The notes beneath the pieces were generated by a model that saw only the letters and a program-made list of their open reading frames with translations, did no database searches and was not told the DNA's origin. A stretch of DNA of 64,000 nucleotides from NCBI RefSeq assembly GCF_012273895.1, contig NC_052110.1, positions 1,178,001-1,242,000 of the forward strand. The letters run 5' to 3'. Positions within the stretch are counted from its first letter, which is position 1. Each line of letters opens with the position of its first letter. The stretch is from Zerene cesonia. Lineage: Eukaryota; Arthropoda; Insecta; Lepidoptera; Pieridae. The translations under genes and the position numbers were made by a program. Shown here one piece after another: positions 45,101-60,100 of the stretch.

Positions 45101-48100
45101 TGAGGTTAACAAATTATAGAACTGTTTACAATGATTATAAATAAAACATCTATATATATAAAATTCTCGTGTCACAGTTTTCGTTGCCATACTCCTCCGA
45201 AACGGCTTGACCGATTTTGATAAATTTTTTTGTGCTTATCCGGTATTTATGAGAATCGGCCAACATCTATTTTTCGTACCCCTAAATGATAAGAGTAAGG
45301 CAGAACAGCGTTTGCCGGGTGCAGCTAGTTAGTATATAAAAATACGATATGGAAATATAACATTTTTGGCCTTCGATATTGTTCGAATTTAAAATATAAT
45401 AGACTAAAAGTAACGACTCTTCCATGATTTTAAACAAAACATAGAAATATTTACGTCTAATTCGGTATGTTTAAAAATATTGTACCACCTTGAGTCATTC
45501 CTATCAACGATAGAAAGATAAGAACTATAGCAGTTGTTTGAATATTTTGCATTGTGAGTCATAAACAACAAAATGTAAATATCAAATTGACAATGTATAC
45601 GTTAGCTAATATTTCTACGAGTATTTTTATGTTTAAATTATTATAGTTACCATTGAGACCACGCTCGATGTAAAGTGTTGAAAGCGTTGGGTTAATAATA
45701 TAATGAATAATTCGTGTTTAAAATCCGTTAAAAAGTCTTTAATTTCTAAATGTATAATACTCGCGTAAAATCAAAAGCACAAGAAAATACTATATAGTTA
45801 CCATTATTTAAAGTGAGAGCTGAGCGCGCTTCTGCACAAGATGGACCAGCTCGCCATGGAGAATGTACCACATCTTCACAGAAGATCAGCATAAAATAGT
45901 AACATGCGTGTGCTTCTGTGTCGTACCGTATGCCTTTCCTTACCCTACCTATTCCTTTATCCTCTGCATCAATCCCTTACATATTCCTTACCCCATAAAA
46001 GCGAGCAGCGCATTTACAGAGGTCATACCTCAGCCAATGTTCTTAGACGGTGGTGGTCGCTTACCATCAGGCGAACCACCAGCTCAGCATAAAAACAGAA
46101 AATAAACCATAATTTTATCGACTGAAATAAATATCATTCTACATATCATATCTATTAAATAGTTTATTGACACATACATGACAACGAAGAAATGAATAAT
46201 TAGATATATTTATATTAGCGTATTAATTAGTGTGTTTTGGTAATAATTTAAATTACATTTCTGGCACGCCATCATACAATTGAGACTAGTCAACTGCAGG
46301 AGATAATTTATGATATGGACCGGCAGAATGCGCGCAAACATCGGTGTTTGGATGTTTTATGTTAAGGGAACTGGTGGGTCACCTGATAGTGTGCGCTACT
46401 AACTCCAATGAGTGTGCGTAGGTTTCATGCCTGCGTAAATAGATTGTTGATTTTAAAGAATGAGGATAAAAAAAGGAATGGTAAGTTTTATTATATACTT
46501 TATTATTACGTCATATCGCAATAAACAATTTTTATTGATACATAAAATATATATTGAGAGTTTTTTATAAAACCCCGAACCTATTTACTTACACTTTTTA
46601 CGCCGGGGTTAACACCTAACAGACACACATACTTTAAATCGGATACAACACAAGCTAATCCGCGCGCAGATATAATACTTACATAACAGTAACGAATGTA
46701 AATGTAATTAAAATATTAAATAAGAATTTAAAACGTAATCGGGTCGGAGGAATCGTAACTTTCCGAGCTGGAAATTTATAAGTGCGCTTACTGACTATGC
46801 GGATCTTTAAAATTGTGATGAATTTTACTTTAAATATATAATTGGTTATATTGATTTTTGAACAGGACGTAGTTTAGAAATTTAAAACTTTTGAGTGACC
46901 ACGCTCGCTGTAAAGTGTTCGAAACGTCGGGTTAGTAATAAGTCGTTTAAAATCCCTTAAAAAGTTTTTAATTTCTAAATGTATAATACTCGCGTGAAAT
47001 CAAACACAAGAAAATACTAACCGTAGTTTGTTTTCGTACATATTTAGAACGGTGTTAATATTGTATAAGCTATGCTAGAATGCCGAAAACGCAAATGCTA
47101 CAAGAGGTTTTAGTTTAAGTCACGTGTTGCACTAAGCATTTATAGGTATAATTTTTATTAAGAGTACTAGAACAAATTCTCAAAACAATAAGCAATGTAC
47201 TGCAAATTAAAGAGTAGCCTTTTAAGCCCCTGTTTGCGGATGTTAGTAGATTTCATCCTCGCTTGCTCGTAAATGTTGTAATAAAAATCCAACCGAAGCG
47301 ATATCGAAACACAGCGTGTAAACCAGCCTTGAGTGAAAAACTCTCAGAATCATAAAACTACAAACACGCGATCACATTCTACCCCAACTCATAACTTTGT
47401 TAGCCGTAATTATTGAAAATTGTAATAATTTTATCGTTATTTTGATACCGCTGTTATGTACCGTAATGATTTTGTAAAATCGTATTTTATGTTATCTAGT
47501 GTTTGTTGTTTTGTTGCTGAAAATATTCTGTAAAATTTGTAAAAATATCTGAGAATTTTATATGTCAAACAGATTGAGTTGAAAATTTGCAATTTCTTAT
47601 GATAATACAAATTTTTATTGAAATTGTAGCACCTTTATGCATATTTTGAATTCTGTAGATTTTGTGTTTGTTTGATATGAATATTGGATATATACAAAAC
47701 AACAAACTGACTTCTAACATAACACAAGAATTCTCTTCAAAAATCCATCGAAAATTGCATAATTATGTTCACCATGTAAAAGTACCTTGGTTTTTGGAGT
47801 CGATCAAAAATAAGTAATCCTTGAAGCAATAATAATTAGTAAAGTACACACCTTTACGTAGCGTGGTATGAGTTTCATTTATATAACGCATTTCTTTGCA
47901 CTTATAATAAAAGGTTACTTAAGGTCAAACATATACCATCTAGTTTGCCATAGCATACTCGTAGATAAGCAAATAATTTAAATGCAATATGCCATTGAAC
48001 GGTTGTAAACTTTTTGTTATATGAATTGCTTGTTTTTAAACGAGGAAGTTTTAAATGTGTGATAAGCTACTTTTTGCGCTTGCTTTGCTTGCGGTGTATG

Positions 48101-51100
48101 AGGGTATGGGATCCGGTTGTTTAGCAGGATCGTAGGAAGAGTTATGATTTGTTATTGAAGTACTTTCGATTATAGTTAGGCACTTTTAAACTGTCATTTA
48201 AATTTCTTTTAATGTCATTTAGTATTGAATTGGTATTCGATTTTTTATTGTTGATAGATTTATTTATAAAAAATTAATATTTAAATTTTTGTTGCAAATG
48301 TGTTTTATATGAAACAGTTATTTTGAAATTAGAAGCAGACACTTCAATTGTATTTGTATGTAGGTAGATAAACAATGTCTTCTACCTCGTTTTTATGTGT
48401 TGGATTAAGTGTTTTACCTTTCTTTCTTTCTCTTGCCATCTCTGTCCCACACTGTAAAACAAAAAGTTTGTTTCATTCTATTCTATGGACAATATTTTAT
48501 AAATTATCCAACAAAAAGTTTAGGCTATTAAGCATTATGAGGGATCCGTAGCCAAAGGGTAAAGTGGGACCCTGTTATCTGCTAACTATTTAGCATTTAC
48601 TGTATTATTAGGCACTGAGACTTCGCTGTCCGACTGTCTGTTTGTCTGTCTGTCCGTCTGTCACCAGGATGTTTCAAATAAAACGTAAAAGACAGTTGAA
48701 ACTTTCAAACAATATGTATTTCTTTTAGAAATTAAAAAAATTTAACGGATTTTAAATGCGATTTTTTCATTACATTATTAACCCGACGCTTCGAACACTA
48801 CAGCGAGCGTGGTCACGGGGAGACTCTGTACCTGTGTGTGTATTAAAAAAGTTTTTAATTTATAAATGTACAATACTCGCGTAATCAAACACAAGAAAAT
48901 ATGTATTTATGTTACCACTACAACAAGAAATAATGAAATATCCAAGCTAAGCACAATTTGACACGTTCATAAATTGAATAGATGACATTTCTTTTGAAGT
49001 TGTTCTATAGATTATTAGTGCGGAACCCGTAGTGTCGGTAGTCCGATTCGCACTTGACCAATTTTCGTACCCATCTACAATTATCATGCGAGTATGGTGT
49101 TATAGGCATTCATAGAATGTTATTAGTTATACGGTGACGAGTTGGTAAAAACAGCATCGTGTATGGTCAAGCAATGTGGGATAATGAATAAATTTGCTTT
49201 CATTATGCGTGGTATTACTTATTGTAACTATTTAGTAATCTGTGGTTTTATTAAACAGCTACGTTAATACGTTTGTTGAAGGAAAAAAAAAATTCAATCT
49301 TAAAAGATTGAATTTTTTTAGTAAACTGCCAATCAATTATTTGTTTTACCTTATTTAATCTGGGGAATGCCATTTGTGTAGAATAGGTTATCCTATTTAA
49401 TAAATTCTACTTAAACATAATAATTGTTTTAAAATATTGTGAAAACATTCAAACACGAACCGTTTGGATATTTAGATACAATTCAAGTAAATGTCATTAA
49501 ATTATTTTTATATTGAACTAGCTTCGCGCGCGGCTTCGGCTCTCTTTGTGAGTTCTTCCCATAGTAATGAGATGTTTTCCCGCGATACAATTAGCCTACA
49601 TCACTCTCTAGCCTCAGTTCGAGCAGTGGTGGCTCAGTGGGGAGAACCTCGGACTTCAAAATCGATAAGTCGGGGTTCGAGACCGGGCGAGCGTGCAGGA
49701 AATAAATTGATTTTTCAATTTATCTGCGCATGGGGATAACATCACCACTGCTTAAAACGGTGAAGGAAAACATCGTGAGGAAACCGGCGTGTCCAAGAAT
49801 CAAAAGTTCGACGACATGTGACATCTGCCAACCCGCACTTGGCCAGCGTGGTGGATTATGGCCTGAACCCTCGTAGGAGGCCTGTGTCCCAGCAGTGGGA
49901 ACATGTATGGGCTGATGATGGTGACTCTCTTGCCTCTCAACTATTTCCAGACAAAAAAGAAATAAAGCACTATTTACTAAGGCTTTAAGTCACGCTTTTG
50001 AGATTGTCAAAAAATTCCGTTTAATTGTCCTTCATATTTATATTTCATAGAAAATTAGAATTAGAAAATAATAAAGTTGCTAATGTTGAAATACTCGTAT
50101 ATCTCCTATCTATATAACAGTACGTTCCTAGTTGCTCATACTAGGCATTTATTGAAACGAATAAAACAGTAATGAAATATATTAAAACTAAAATGTATTC
50201 AACAATTATTCAATAACATGTCAATTCAACATCATCAAAGCCAGCTGAATGAATTTAAAAAAATGGCGGACGCGCGCGGAATTTTCCCGCGCATTTCGTA
50301 TTGAAGTGTCAATTTGACAATCCAAAAGCAGATGCGCGCGCACCGAGACGCGTACAGAATTTAAAACCACAATTATATACTATGTTGGTACCATTTTCAT
50401 TATTCAAAAAACATGATACCGGAGACGATATTTTTAATAAAAAAAATGGTTGCCTGTAAAGTCGGTTTTACGGGCGAAGATTTTACGTGACAACGTCTTT
50501 TTCTCGGTAGAATATTTATTGATATGAATATTATTAAATTGCACAATAGAAACAAGGAATTGAATGAAAATAAGAATTGCACAAATTTTAACTATGGAAA
50601 ATATATTTTGTTTACTAAAAAGACAGAGACAGAGACACAAGCACGCGCCGATTCATTGCGCCTAATTCTCTAGTGCTGCGCGCGCGGCGGACCGATCATA
50701 GTTCGGTGACTCATCGTAACGTTACCGGGCTTTACACTTTCATGAGTGACTCCGAGCCGCAACCTATTTTAAGACGTTGTCACGTCAATAACAGAACATT
50801 TATGAACTGTCTATACCACGTGGTTCTAGCCGCGGTCGAAATTGCGTACCAGCGCGGCAAAAGCAAGTATTTCTATATGTAGTTTATCTGTTATTCTGGT
50901 ATATCAGCTACCTGTCACTGCTATGTATCATCAAAATCCATTCATCCATCCATCCACACACAGAGCTGGTGGTTCGTCTGATGGATATTCATTATGTTTG
51001 TACATCCATAGATTTTTACAAAGGACTGTATGTAATATTAATAGGATAGTTTCTATAATTTAACAATATACAACATGTAATTAAATGGATATTCAAAATC

Positions 51101-54100
51101 TTAACTATACGCGTAATGTTTATACGTATGAATTAATAACTTTTTATTAAAAGTTTGAAATAATTAAGCTGAGAGATTTATGATAAGTTTATCTTATAAC
51201 AATTATAGAAAATTTGCTTAAAGTTATACACTAAAATTTACAATAGGTATATTTTAATTTACTGTAAATAAGATCCATTCAATAAAAACTGCTTTCCAAT
51301 AGACAATCTCTATTTCCCGACTAATTTCCCGACTATCCCTACTAATATTATAAATGCGAAAGTAACTCTGTCTTTCTCTTCTGCACGCCTACGCTGCTGA
51401 ACCGATTTGCATGTACTTTTAAACAAAGATAGTTTATCCTGGAAATTTCAAAGGAACTAAGCTGGTAAAATCAGTTCCGTTGTTGTAATTTGTTTGCATC
51501 TTTTCCTTTAACCACGCGGGCGAAGCCGCAGGCGAATAGCTAGGTCACAATATGTTAAACATTGTTCTCATAAGTTCATTAACACATAATCTCATTACCG
51601 CCAAGTAATTATAATACGTTTTAAGAAATTCATTTTAAGCTGTAACAGCAAACAGAGTTATCTTGTCGCGTGTTCCACACACGATATATTAAAAAGGGCC
51701 AGGTGAATGAGGAAATATTTTTAGCATTAAATTAATCTTTATCGTCTGCCGACCGAACGGAATTAGCGCTCGAACGTTGGGCTCGCGAAATGATACTTGC
51801 TACGTTTGATCGGGTACCGTCAGCAGAGAAGATACGTTTTGGCAGGGTGGGCAAAAAAATTGATTTTTAGAATTAGGTTTAGGTTGCTGTCGTTATCATT
51901 ACTTAATTAAACATCATTGAAGTTGCAGATTTTCAATGGTGAAAGAATTTTTGAAATAGGTAAAACATACAAAAATACTGGCAGTATTTGAAAATAAGTA
52001 CTATTTATTTTATTCGTATATATTGTCCTTCAATAGAAAAATTCATGTAAGATATTATGGAAGTTATTTCAGCTTAATTAAATCATCTGTCAATTCTAGT
52101 CTTAAACATTACTATCTACTTCTTACTTAAAAAAATAATAAGAATCTGCGCATTAAGTACTTAATATCGTCATTAAACATCACTTCTTAAAATCCGGTAT
52201 TAAGGATTTAATATCTTAACACGAATGATTTTTCTGACCGTACTTAATTCATCGAAAGAAATCGCAAAACACCGGCTAATTTCCTGTCCCTACTGACAGA
52301 ATGCATACCGTAAGTATTTCATCCAACTGTAACCTTACCAATTTTATCGATACAATTAATTCTAAATCATTGTAATACCAACGAGCTTGCCAGAAATATA
52401 TTGAATAAAATCTTTATGACTCTTGGATTATACATTTATTAACACAAAGTTTCTAAAAAAAACAATGATCCTTTTATCAATGAAAGTTGTAAAAAAAGTG
52501 TATTCCATATTTAGATATTTTAATACGGTGTTATAAAGAAAATAGAAATGTTATCTTCACATTCTGTTTCTTTTAATTGTGAATGTAGCATTTAATCTAA
52601 AAAATATTTACAATAGTTATCTTTTAAAATACTTACCACGTAAAAAGAAGTGACAAAATTTTTATTTGAACTGGTGGTCTTCATTCGCTTTATTCTTATT
52701 TCAAATTCAAATCATTGTATTGAAACAGCAGGGCATTTAAAAATAGAAACGGAATAAAATTGATTTCATAATGGTATGGCCCTTCTACCCTCTTATGGGC
52801 CTACTTATATATTATTAATTTGTCAATTGAAGATACATTGCAGTCGTCCAGCACTTAAGCAATTGTATAAAAATGTCAAATTGTTATTTAACAATGAAAT
52901 AGTGTACGATTCTTTGTATTGATAAATTAGATGACAAATTATTGGCTGCATTAAACTTGTATAAGATATACATATATACATGTTTTGTTGTTCATTTCGA
53001 TACATGTACAGGTACAAAGAACGATATTAAAAACATGTAGTTTGTAACGGACGTTCTCTATTGATGCTATCTTTCTTATTAAAATACTGGATGTTAACAA
53101 CATATTGAAATACAACTTTAACCATTTAAAAATAATATTTCCACAATATAATACATGATATAATACATAATAATGCTTTCATATTGATATATACCTTTTA
53201 TTACAATTATAACTATCCATCCTTTAAAACTGGGGCTTGGAATAATAATTCTCCTTATAAAATTACATTTTAAATTTAGCGGCGCTCTTTTTAGGAAAAT
53301 ATAGTTTGAAAATATAGGTACACATCTGTAATAGGTAGACAAGATAGATTATGAGAAAAAAATCATGACTTGTTGAAGATTTTATTTACATGTTTTTTAA
53401 TAGCGAGCAACTGAGCTGGTGGTTCGCCTGATGGTAAGCGATTCACCACCGCCCATGAACATTCGCAGAGGTAGGGTCGCTGCAAAAGCGTTGCCCGTTT
53501 TAAGAGGTAAAGTAAAATATTGAGGAGGTGAATAAAGGAATAAACTTGGGTCTCCAGCCCCCCGAAAAGATTTAAAAAATAAATAAATAAAATAAAAATT
53601 TCTTTATTTGCCTTCAGAATCATTAAACTACTGAGTAGTATTAACGTTGTGAAAGACTAGTGTCTGAAGTAGGTCGTAAAAGATCTGTAGTACAGATCAC
53701 TAGCCCCCCTCGCGGATAGCAATACCAGTAGGAAAGGTAATGGTACAAATAAGAAAAATAACAAAAATTGCACTTAAGCTAAAATTTAAAATACAGTTCT
53801 TATATAATTCAATGCGTGACCAATGTGTGTGCGTGCGTGCGTGTGTGTGTGTGTGTGTGTGTGCGTGTGTGTATGTGAATGTGAGATTCAACAAACCACA
53901 CAGCTAATCATTTCCAACATAAATAATTCGAATTAAATAAATAATACAGTATTAACATCTAACTAAATAACGGCTGATAGATACAATCATGAGGTTAGCA
54001 CGCGAATCGGATACAGTTTTGCACGTATAACTTTTAATTAAGACAGCAGAGGTCCAAGATTGGCTTTTTTGCGCTGCGCGAAACGATCGGACGTGATTTG

Positions 54101-57100
54101 AAACGGTTCTCAAAAGCATTTCGAAATATAGGTTATCAATATATTTAAAAGTAAGGTATATAAAAATTAGAGCAAATGTACCTACTAGATAATATTAAAT
54201 TAATTTAACGATTTCTCTGCGTTCTATTCTAAAATTTTGAAGAAGTGTAAAGTTTCAGTAGTTTTATCAAATTTAGTCCAATTTATTTAAGTGGTTATTT
54301 ATAATTTCGAAGTACATACAATAAATAATATATATATTTTTTTTAACCACAAATGCGTTAAAACATATTTGATGAAAAGCTTTTGATTTTTTTTTTTTTA
54401 TGTCACAGTCGGCAATGGAGCTGGTGGGACGCCTGATGGTAGCGCTACCACCGCCCATGAACATTTGTAGAGACGAAAAGTCGATTACAGACCTTACGCC
54501 TCTACAAATGGATTGCCGACTTTAAATTGGGAAGGGATTAAGAAAGGATTTGCGAGAGGAATAAAGGAAAGGACTGGGAAGGGGAAGGAAAAGGATATGG
54601 GCCTCCGGCTCCCCCACTCACCGAACGAAACACAGCAGAATGCTATTTCACGCCGGTCTTCTGTGGGGGTGTGGTACTTCCCCGGTGCGAGCTGGCCCAA
54701 TTCGTGCCGAAGCGTGCTCGACTACCACATATAAATAACATATGATGCTTATCGTTCTCATTACGCTTTACAATCATTTACAGTAAATAAAATTATATTG
54801 TACTTAATAACTCCAAAAACTCATCCCAGTATATTAAAATAAAAAATACCTCAAAATAAACTATTCTAAAAGATTCCTCACAAAAGATTCAACTATCAGT
54901 AGTATCATGGGACTAGAAAATCTAAACGAAGGGTCGGCAAAGCCATTTTTTAGCACAAATTGCTCAAATGTCACGTCCATTTTAAGACATAAAGCACCCT
55001 GAGAAATACTTATGATTGCTATAAGACTCATCACACTTAATTAACAGCAGTGAAATATCGACTTACGTAGAAAGTGCGAAGTGTTGGCAATAAATGTGCA
55101 AATTTGGTGACGATTCACATAGTTCGCGCAATTGAATCAATTAACATTATTGGTTACTTTGTATCCAGTAATTGTCTTTTGATTAGTGGGTATTTAAGAG
55201 GCATTTCTCATAAAACAGATACGACGAAAGATTTATCACGAAGGTACATATTTGAAACGGTTTTTGTGTCTATGTATTCTTCTCCGAATAATCAAAGTTA
55301 GGCGTCTCAAAAATATAGACGCTGAGGATGATAATATGATCAAAATGTATGTGATATTCATTTTTTTTATGTTACAGTCGGCATGGAGCTGGTGAGACGC
55401 CTGATGGTAAGCGCTACCACCGCCCATGAACATTTGGAGAGGCATAAGGTCCATTGCAGACCTTGCGCCTCTACAAATTGATTGCCGACTTTTTGGAAAG
55501 GGATTAAGAAAGGATTGGCGATAGGAATAAGGGAAAGGACTGGGGAGGGTAAGGAAAAGGATATGGGCTCGCTAGGATATCAAATCGCTTTGCTAATAGT
55601 AAGAGTAACAACCTTCAACTACACACGTTTTTACCCAGTAAGACGTAATTCCATATGCGTTATCTACAAAAAAGATTGGTGAATAACGCAATAAAACAAG
55701 TGTGATTTTCGTAAGGAGATGTTATTTTGGGACTTCCGAGGCCCCTTCTCTAAAGCGATTCGACAGTGGAAAGGAATGATGGAGTTAGACGTACTCGGTA
55801 GGAATTGGATATAGTAGGGATGTAGGAATCTATCTGAGATATCCCAAATAAATAAATAAAAAATATGAAAAAGGGATGTGTTATTTTGTGACGGCTTTTG
55901 AAAGTTAGGTAATTTCTTCTTCTCCGAGCTTAAAGTAGCCATAATATATGTTAATGGTAAATCCTTAGTGTCTACATGATAGTGTCTATTCGCATGCAAA
56001 ATTCCAACCCAATCGGTTTAGTAAGTTGGGCTGTGCCTTGATAGATGAATCAGTCACCTTTGCGTTTATTTATTAGTAGCTTTTACTCGCGGCTTCGCAC
56101 GCGTTAAAATCAAAATAGTTTAATAGATGTTTTAGATGTTATAGATGTTATTATACATATAAACCTTCCTCTTGAATCACTCTATCTATTAAAAAAACAC
56201 CATCAAAATCTGTTGCGCAGTTTTAAAGATTAAAGCATACATAAGGACATAGGGACAGAGAAAGCGACTTTGTTTTATGCTATGTAATGAAGATATAGGT
56301 ATGGCTTAACTATGCAGATGATATGTTTCAGGGTTAATTTTATGCTTTATTTTATTGGCGAAACTGTTATCGTTATGACTATAAGCCCATTATTTCAAAT
56401 AAACAAACACATTGTTTTCAAATTCCATAATAGTATGCGTAATTATCTCTCCGCTAATATCGAAATACTAATTTTTAATTGGACCATAAAGTGTATTTCA
56501 AGTGCCCTCTAATCAATTATGTACATTGCTTTATAACTAGAATAAATAACATTAAAGTTCATTTTTAATTAATCAATGGATATTCAGTTTGTCGATATCA
56601 TCACTCCATTTTTTTAAATGAGCATAAAGTTTTATTGCGACCGTTAACAAGCCGTTTTCATAGGCGTTTTAAGTTAATTTTCTTTAAATATTATTATAGA
56701 TTAAATATAAACACCGTGGAACCCGTTCGAAATGTCAGCACACTTATAAATGGGCATATTTACGAAATTAATAGGCAACGAAGCACCAAAAAGGTGCGTT
56801 TGCGCTTGTATTTTTTTTTATGTAACTGCTATCTTTGAATTTGGTGAATTGGTAAGATGCTAAGTTATGAGGTTCTCAGATTAAAAACGGGGATGTATTC
56901 AGTATGACAAATAGGTCAAACTGTACTGGTCCAGCTTATAGATTATAGTCGGAACCCCCATAGGAGGCCAGTCTTCTGTGTCCTGTCAGACTGAGTTATT
57001 TTTTTATGAGTCCCCATTGGGAATCGAACTAAGGAACCCTTGACTAACATGTTAGCAAGCCAAAGAAGTGATCAAAAAGATGTTAATGATTTTATAGTTT

Positions 57101-60100
57101 ATATAATAGCTGTTGCCCGCAGCTTCACAAACGTGTGCTAAAAATGTTGGGGAGTAGAATTTATCAAAATCCTGTTTTAGCGCATGCCTACGTCATAACA
57201 TTCACAACATTTCAGCTCGATCCGTCCAATGGTTTTGGCTGTGCGTTGATAGATCTCTATGTCATTTAGTCAGTCACCTTTGAGTATTATATATAAAGAT
57301 AATTCAGTTGTTTATTTTTAATATTATTTATTTATAATTGGGATTGCTTTTTTATTATCTATTATTTTAAATACGTTGAAGTGATTAGCGACTCAAACGT
57401 TGATACTGATTTAAAAAAAATCTCGTAAATTTATTTATTATTTATTATTTATTATTTATTAGCAAGTACAAATATCATATTCACAGTGATGCTCTGCCTT
57501 CTGAACTAGGTTATTACCTGTATCTCAGAAGACAGTGACTTCCCTTAATTTCAAATACATAATATTTGTAATTTCATATTACAATTTAAGATCAAAAGTA
57601 ACATAAAATAAGATAATAATGATAATCAACAGAAATAAGAAAAAAAAAAAATGCTTACATTATTGCGAATGTAAATGACAATGTTTAGTTTTCATGAACA
57701 ATAATTATGTCAAACAAAAACAAAATAAATTGTCATATTGTTAGGCCAGAACTTCAACAATACGTACGCCAAGTCTTAAATCATTTGATCATAATTACGA
57801 TGTAATTTCATACCTTACAACAAGCATATATACTCACCGTTTACCTTCCCCACTGAACTAATGAACGGAAAGATCAAAAAATATTGCTCCAATTAATATC
57901 TATAATTAGTTCGTACTCAGATGTAGCCGACGCTTAGATCAAACACGCCGCTGACAATTCGTAATTATATATTAAATAAATAATAAATAAATTATAATAA
58001 ATTCGCCTATTTAGTAATATTAACACGACCAGCATAACTTGACCCCTTGCAGATCATAGTGTGGACAGATTGCGTAATCATATATCATCCGTGATGTGAG
58101 CTGTAGGAGAATGTACTTAATTTTCGTATTACCTTGTTAAACTGCAGTGGTTTGTGATATACAGGGATATGTTGATAAAATTGTGATAAACAAAGAACAA
58201 ATGAACACACCATAAAAAGATTAAAAGAAAATAAGGAATTTAAAAACTTATTTACGTATTTTAAACGCGATTTATTCCTTATATTATTAACCCGACGTTT
58301 CGAACACTTTACAGCGAGCGTGGTCACGGGGAGACGGAATTTTTACACGCTTTTTATTAGCTTCACCTGTATGTTTGTTTGTTTGTATGTTTGTTTGTTT
58401 GTATGTTTGTTTGTTTGTATGTTTGTTTGTTTGTATGTTTGTTTGTTTGTAACTGACTTCTTTGGGCGCGATTTTGACCCACTTTAAACGGCCAGATTTC
58501 GTTCAAACTTTGTAGATTTATTGAGGACCGATGACAATACACTAATTTGATAAAATTATTCCAGTTTTCAATTTGCAAAATATGATTTTTGTTAAAGCGT
58601 GTTTTATAGTTTTTTTAAACTATTATATTTTATTTAATTTCTAAATGTATAATACCCGCGTAAAATGAAACACAAGAGAAAAATAAAGCTTAAAAGGAAG
58701 AAACATCGCTTCGATTGCATGAAGGTAGACTTTAACATTCTGTTGTTTTGGAATTATTGAGTAAAATACTAGGTCCAATATCACAGATTGTCTTGTAGTT
58801 ATCACTTGTTAGTGATGAGACCTTTTGTACAATATTCTAATGTACTGCTATGTTATTACGTGTACAATAAATAATTTATTGTTTTTTCTGGCTGTAATTT
58901 AAAAAAGAAACGTATTTTTATTAAAGAATATAAATACTTCTCCTTATCAAAATGTGTTAAAAATAGATAAATGATAATAATAATATCACATTAACATAGA
59001 TTTAAACGTAGTGTATATTTGAAACTTCTTATTGTAACACAAAAATACATAGCAAATTACGTAATTACGCCATACAATTTATACTCCACAATATCAAAAT
59101 ACCAACTGACGACCGACGTAACGGTCTTAAGACATGTTTTATGTGTTGTTTTCTCGAATGCAATGGATAAATATGTACCTACCTAGTATATACGCAATCA
59201 ATAGGTCAAAACCATGGCTAGGTTATTTAACTAACTGAAACAATGATGACATTTCAATGTGAGAATAATATGAAATTGTTGTCATTGTAATTTTCAGAAG
59301 TACAAAGTTAAAAGTAATGTGGGTCATGAAATATTTTTCTTACGATAATTGATAATCTGTTATAATGGGAGAACCTTAATTAATGTATTGTCACCAATCC
59401 TAGATGAGTCTACAAAGTTAGATTTAAATTTGATCGTTGAAAGTGGGTCAAAATCGAGTCTAAAGGAGTCGATTATATACAAACACACGAACAAGTGTTC
59501 AAGATCAGAAAGTACCAATATTTGTACGAGCTTAATAATGCAAAATATAGGTACATTTCACGCTACCTTCAACTGTGTCTTTCTTAAGAGAAAACATTAT
59601 AAAAAACCAAACATTTCCGAGAAATGTCCACAAAAGCATCAATAAAACCACGGACCATGAATTATCCGTTATAATTATTCTATATCAATGGTATTTCAAT
59701 AGAATTAAAATGGAGAGTCATCGCAAATACAGAGAAATATTAGCATGCGTGATTAACGCACGAGGCGTACCATACCATAAATGGTAAAAGAAATCATGAG
59801 CATACAGAATAGAAGAAAAAAGGTTCAGTACATATAAATTATCATTGACTATTTGTTTGTTTTATGTATTGTGGTTGACGCGGGAACTTAGACGTTTTGG
59901 TCTGTTTCGATTATTTCCTACACTCGATGTGTTTTGAATAATTATTATTAGGCTTTCACCTTAGGAACATATTACAAATGTAGATATAAAATCTCTTTAA
60001 TGTATATCATCATATTTAAAGTATGGGTAGGTATACATAAATTATATTGTAGGAATTATGAAAATAATGTATTTTATGCAATCAGAAATAGAAACATTAC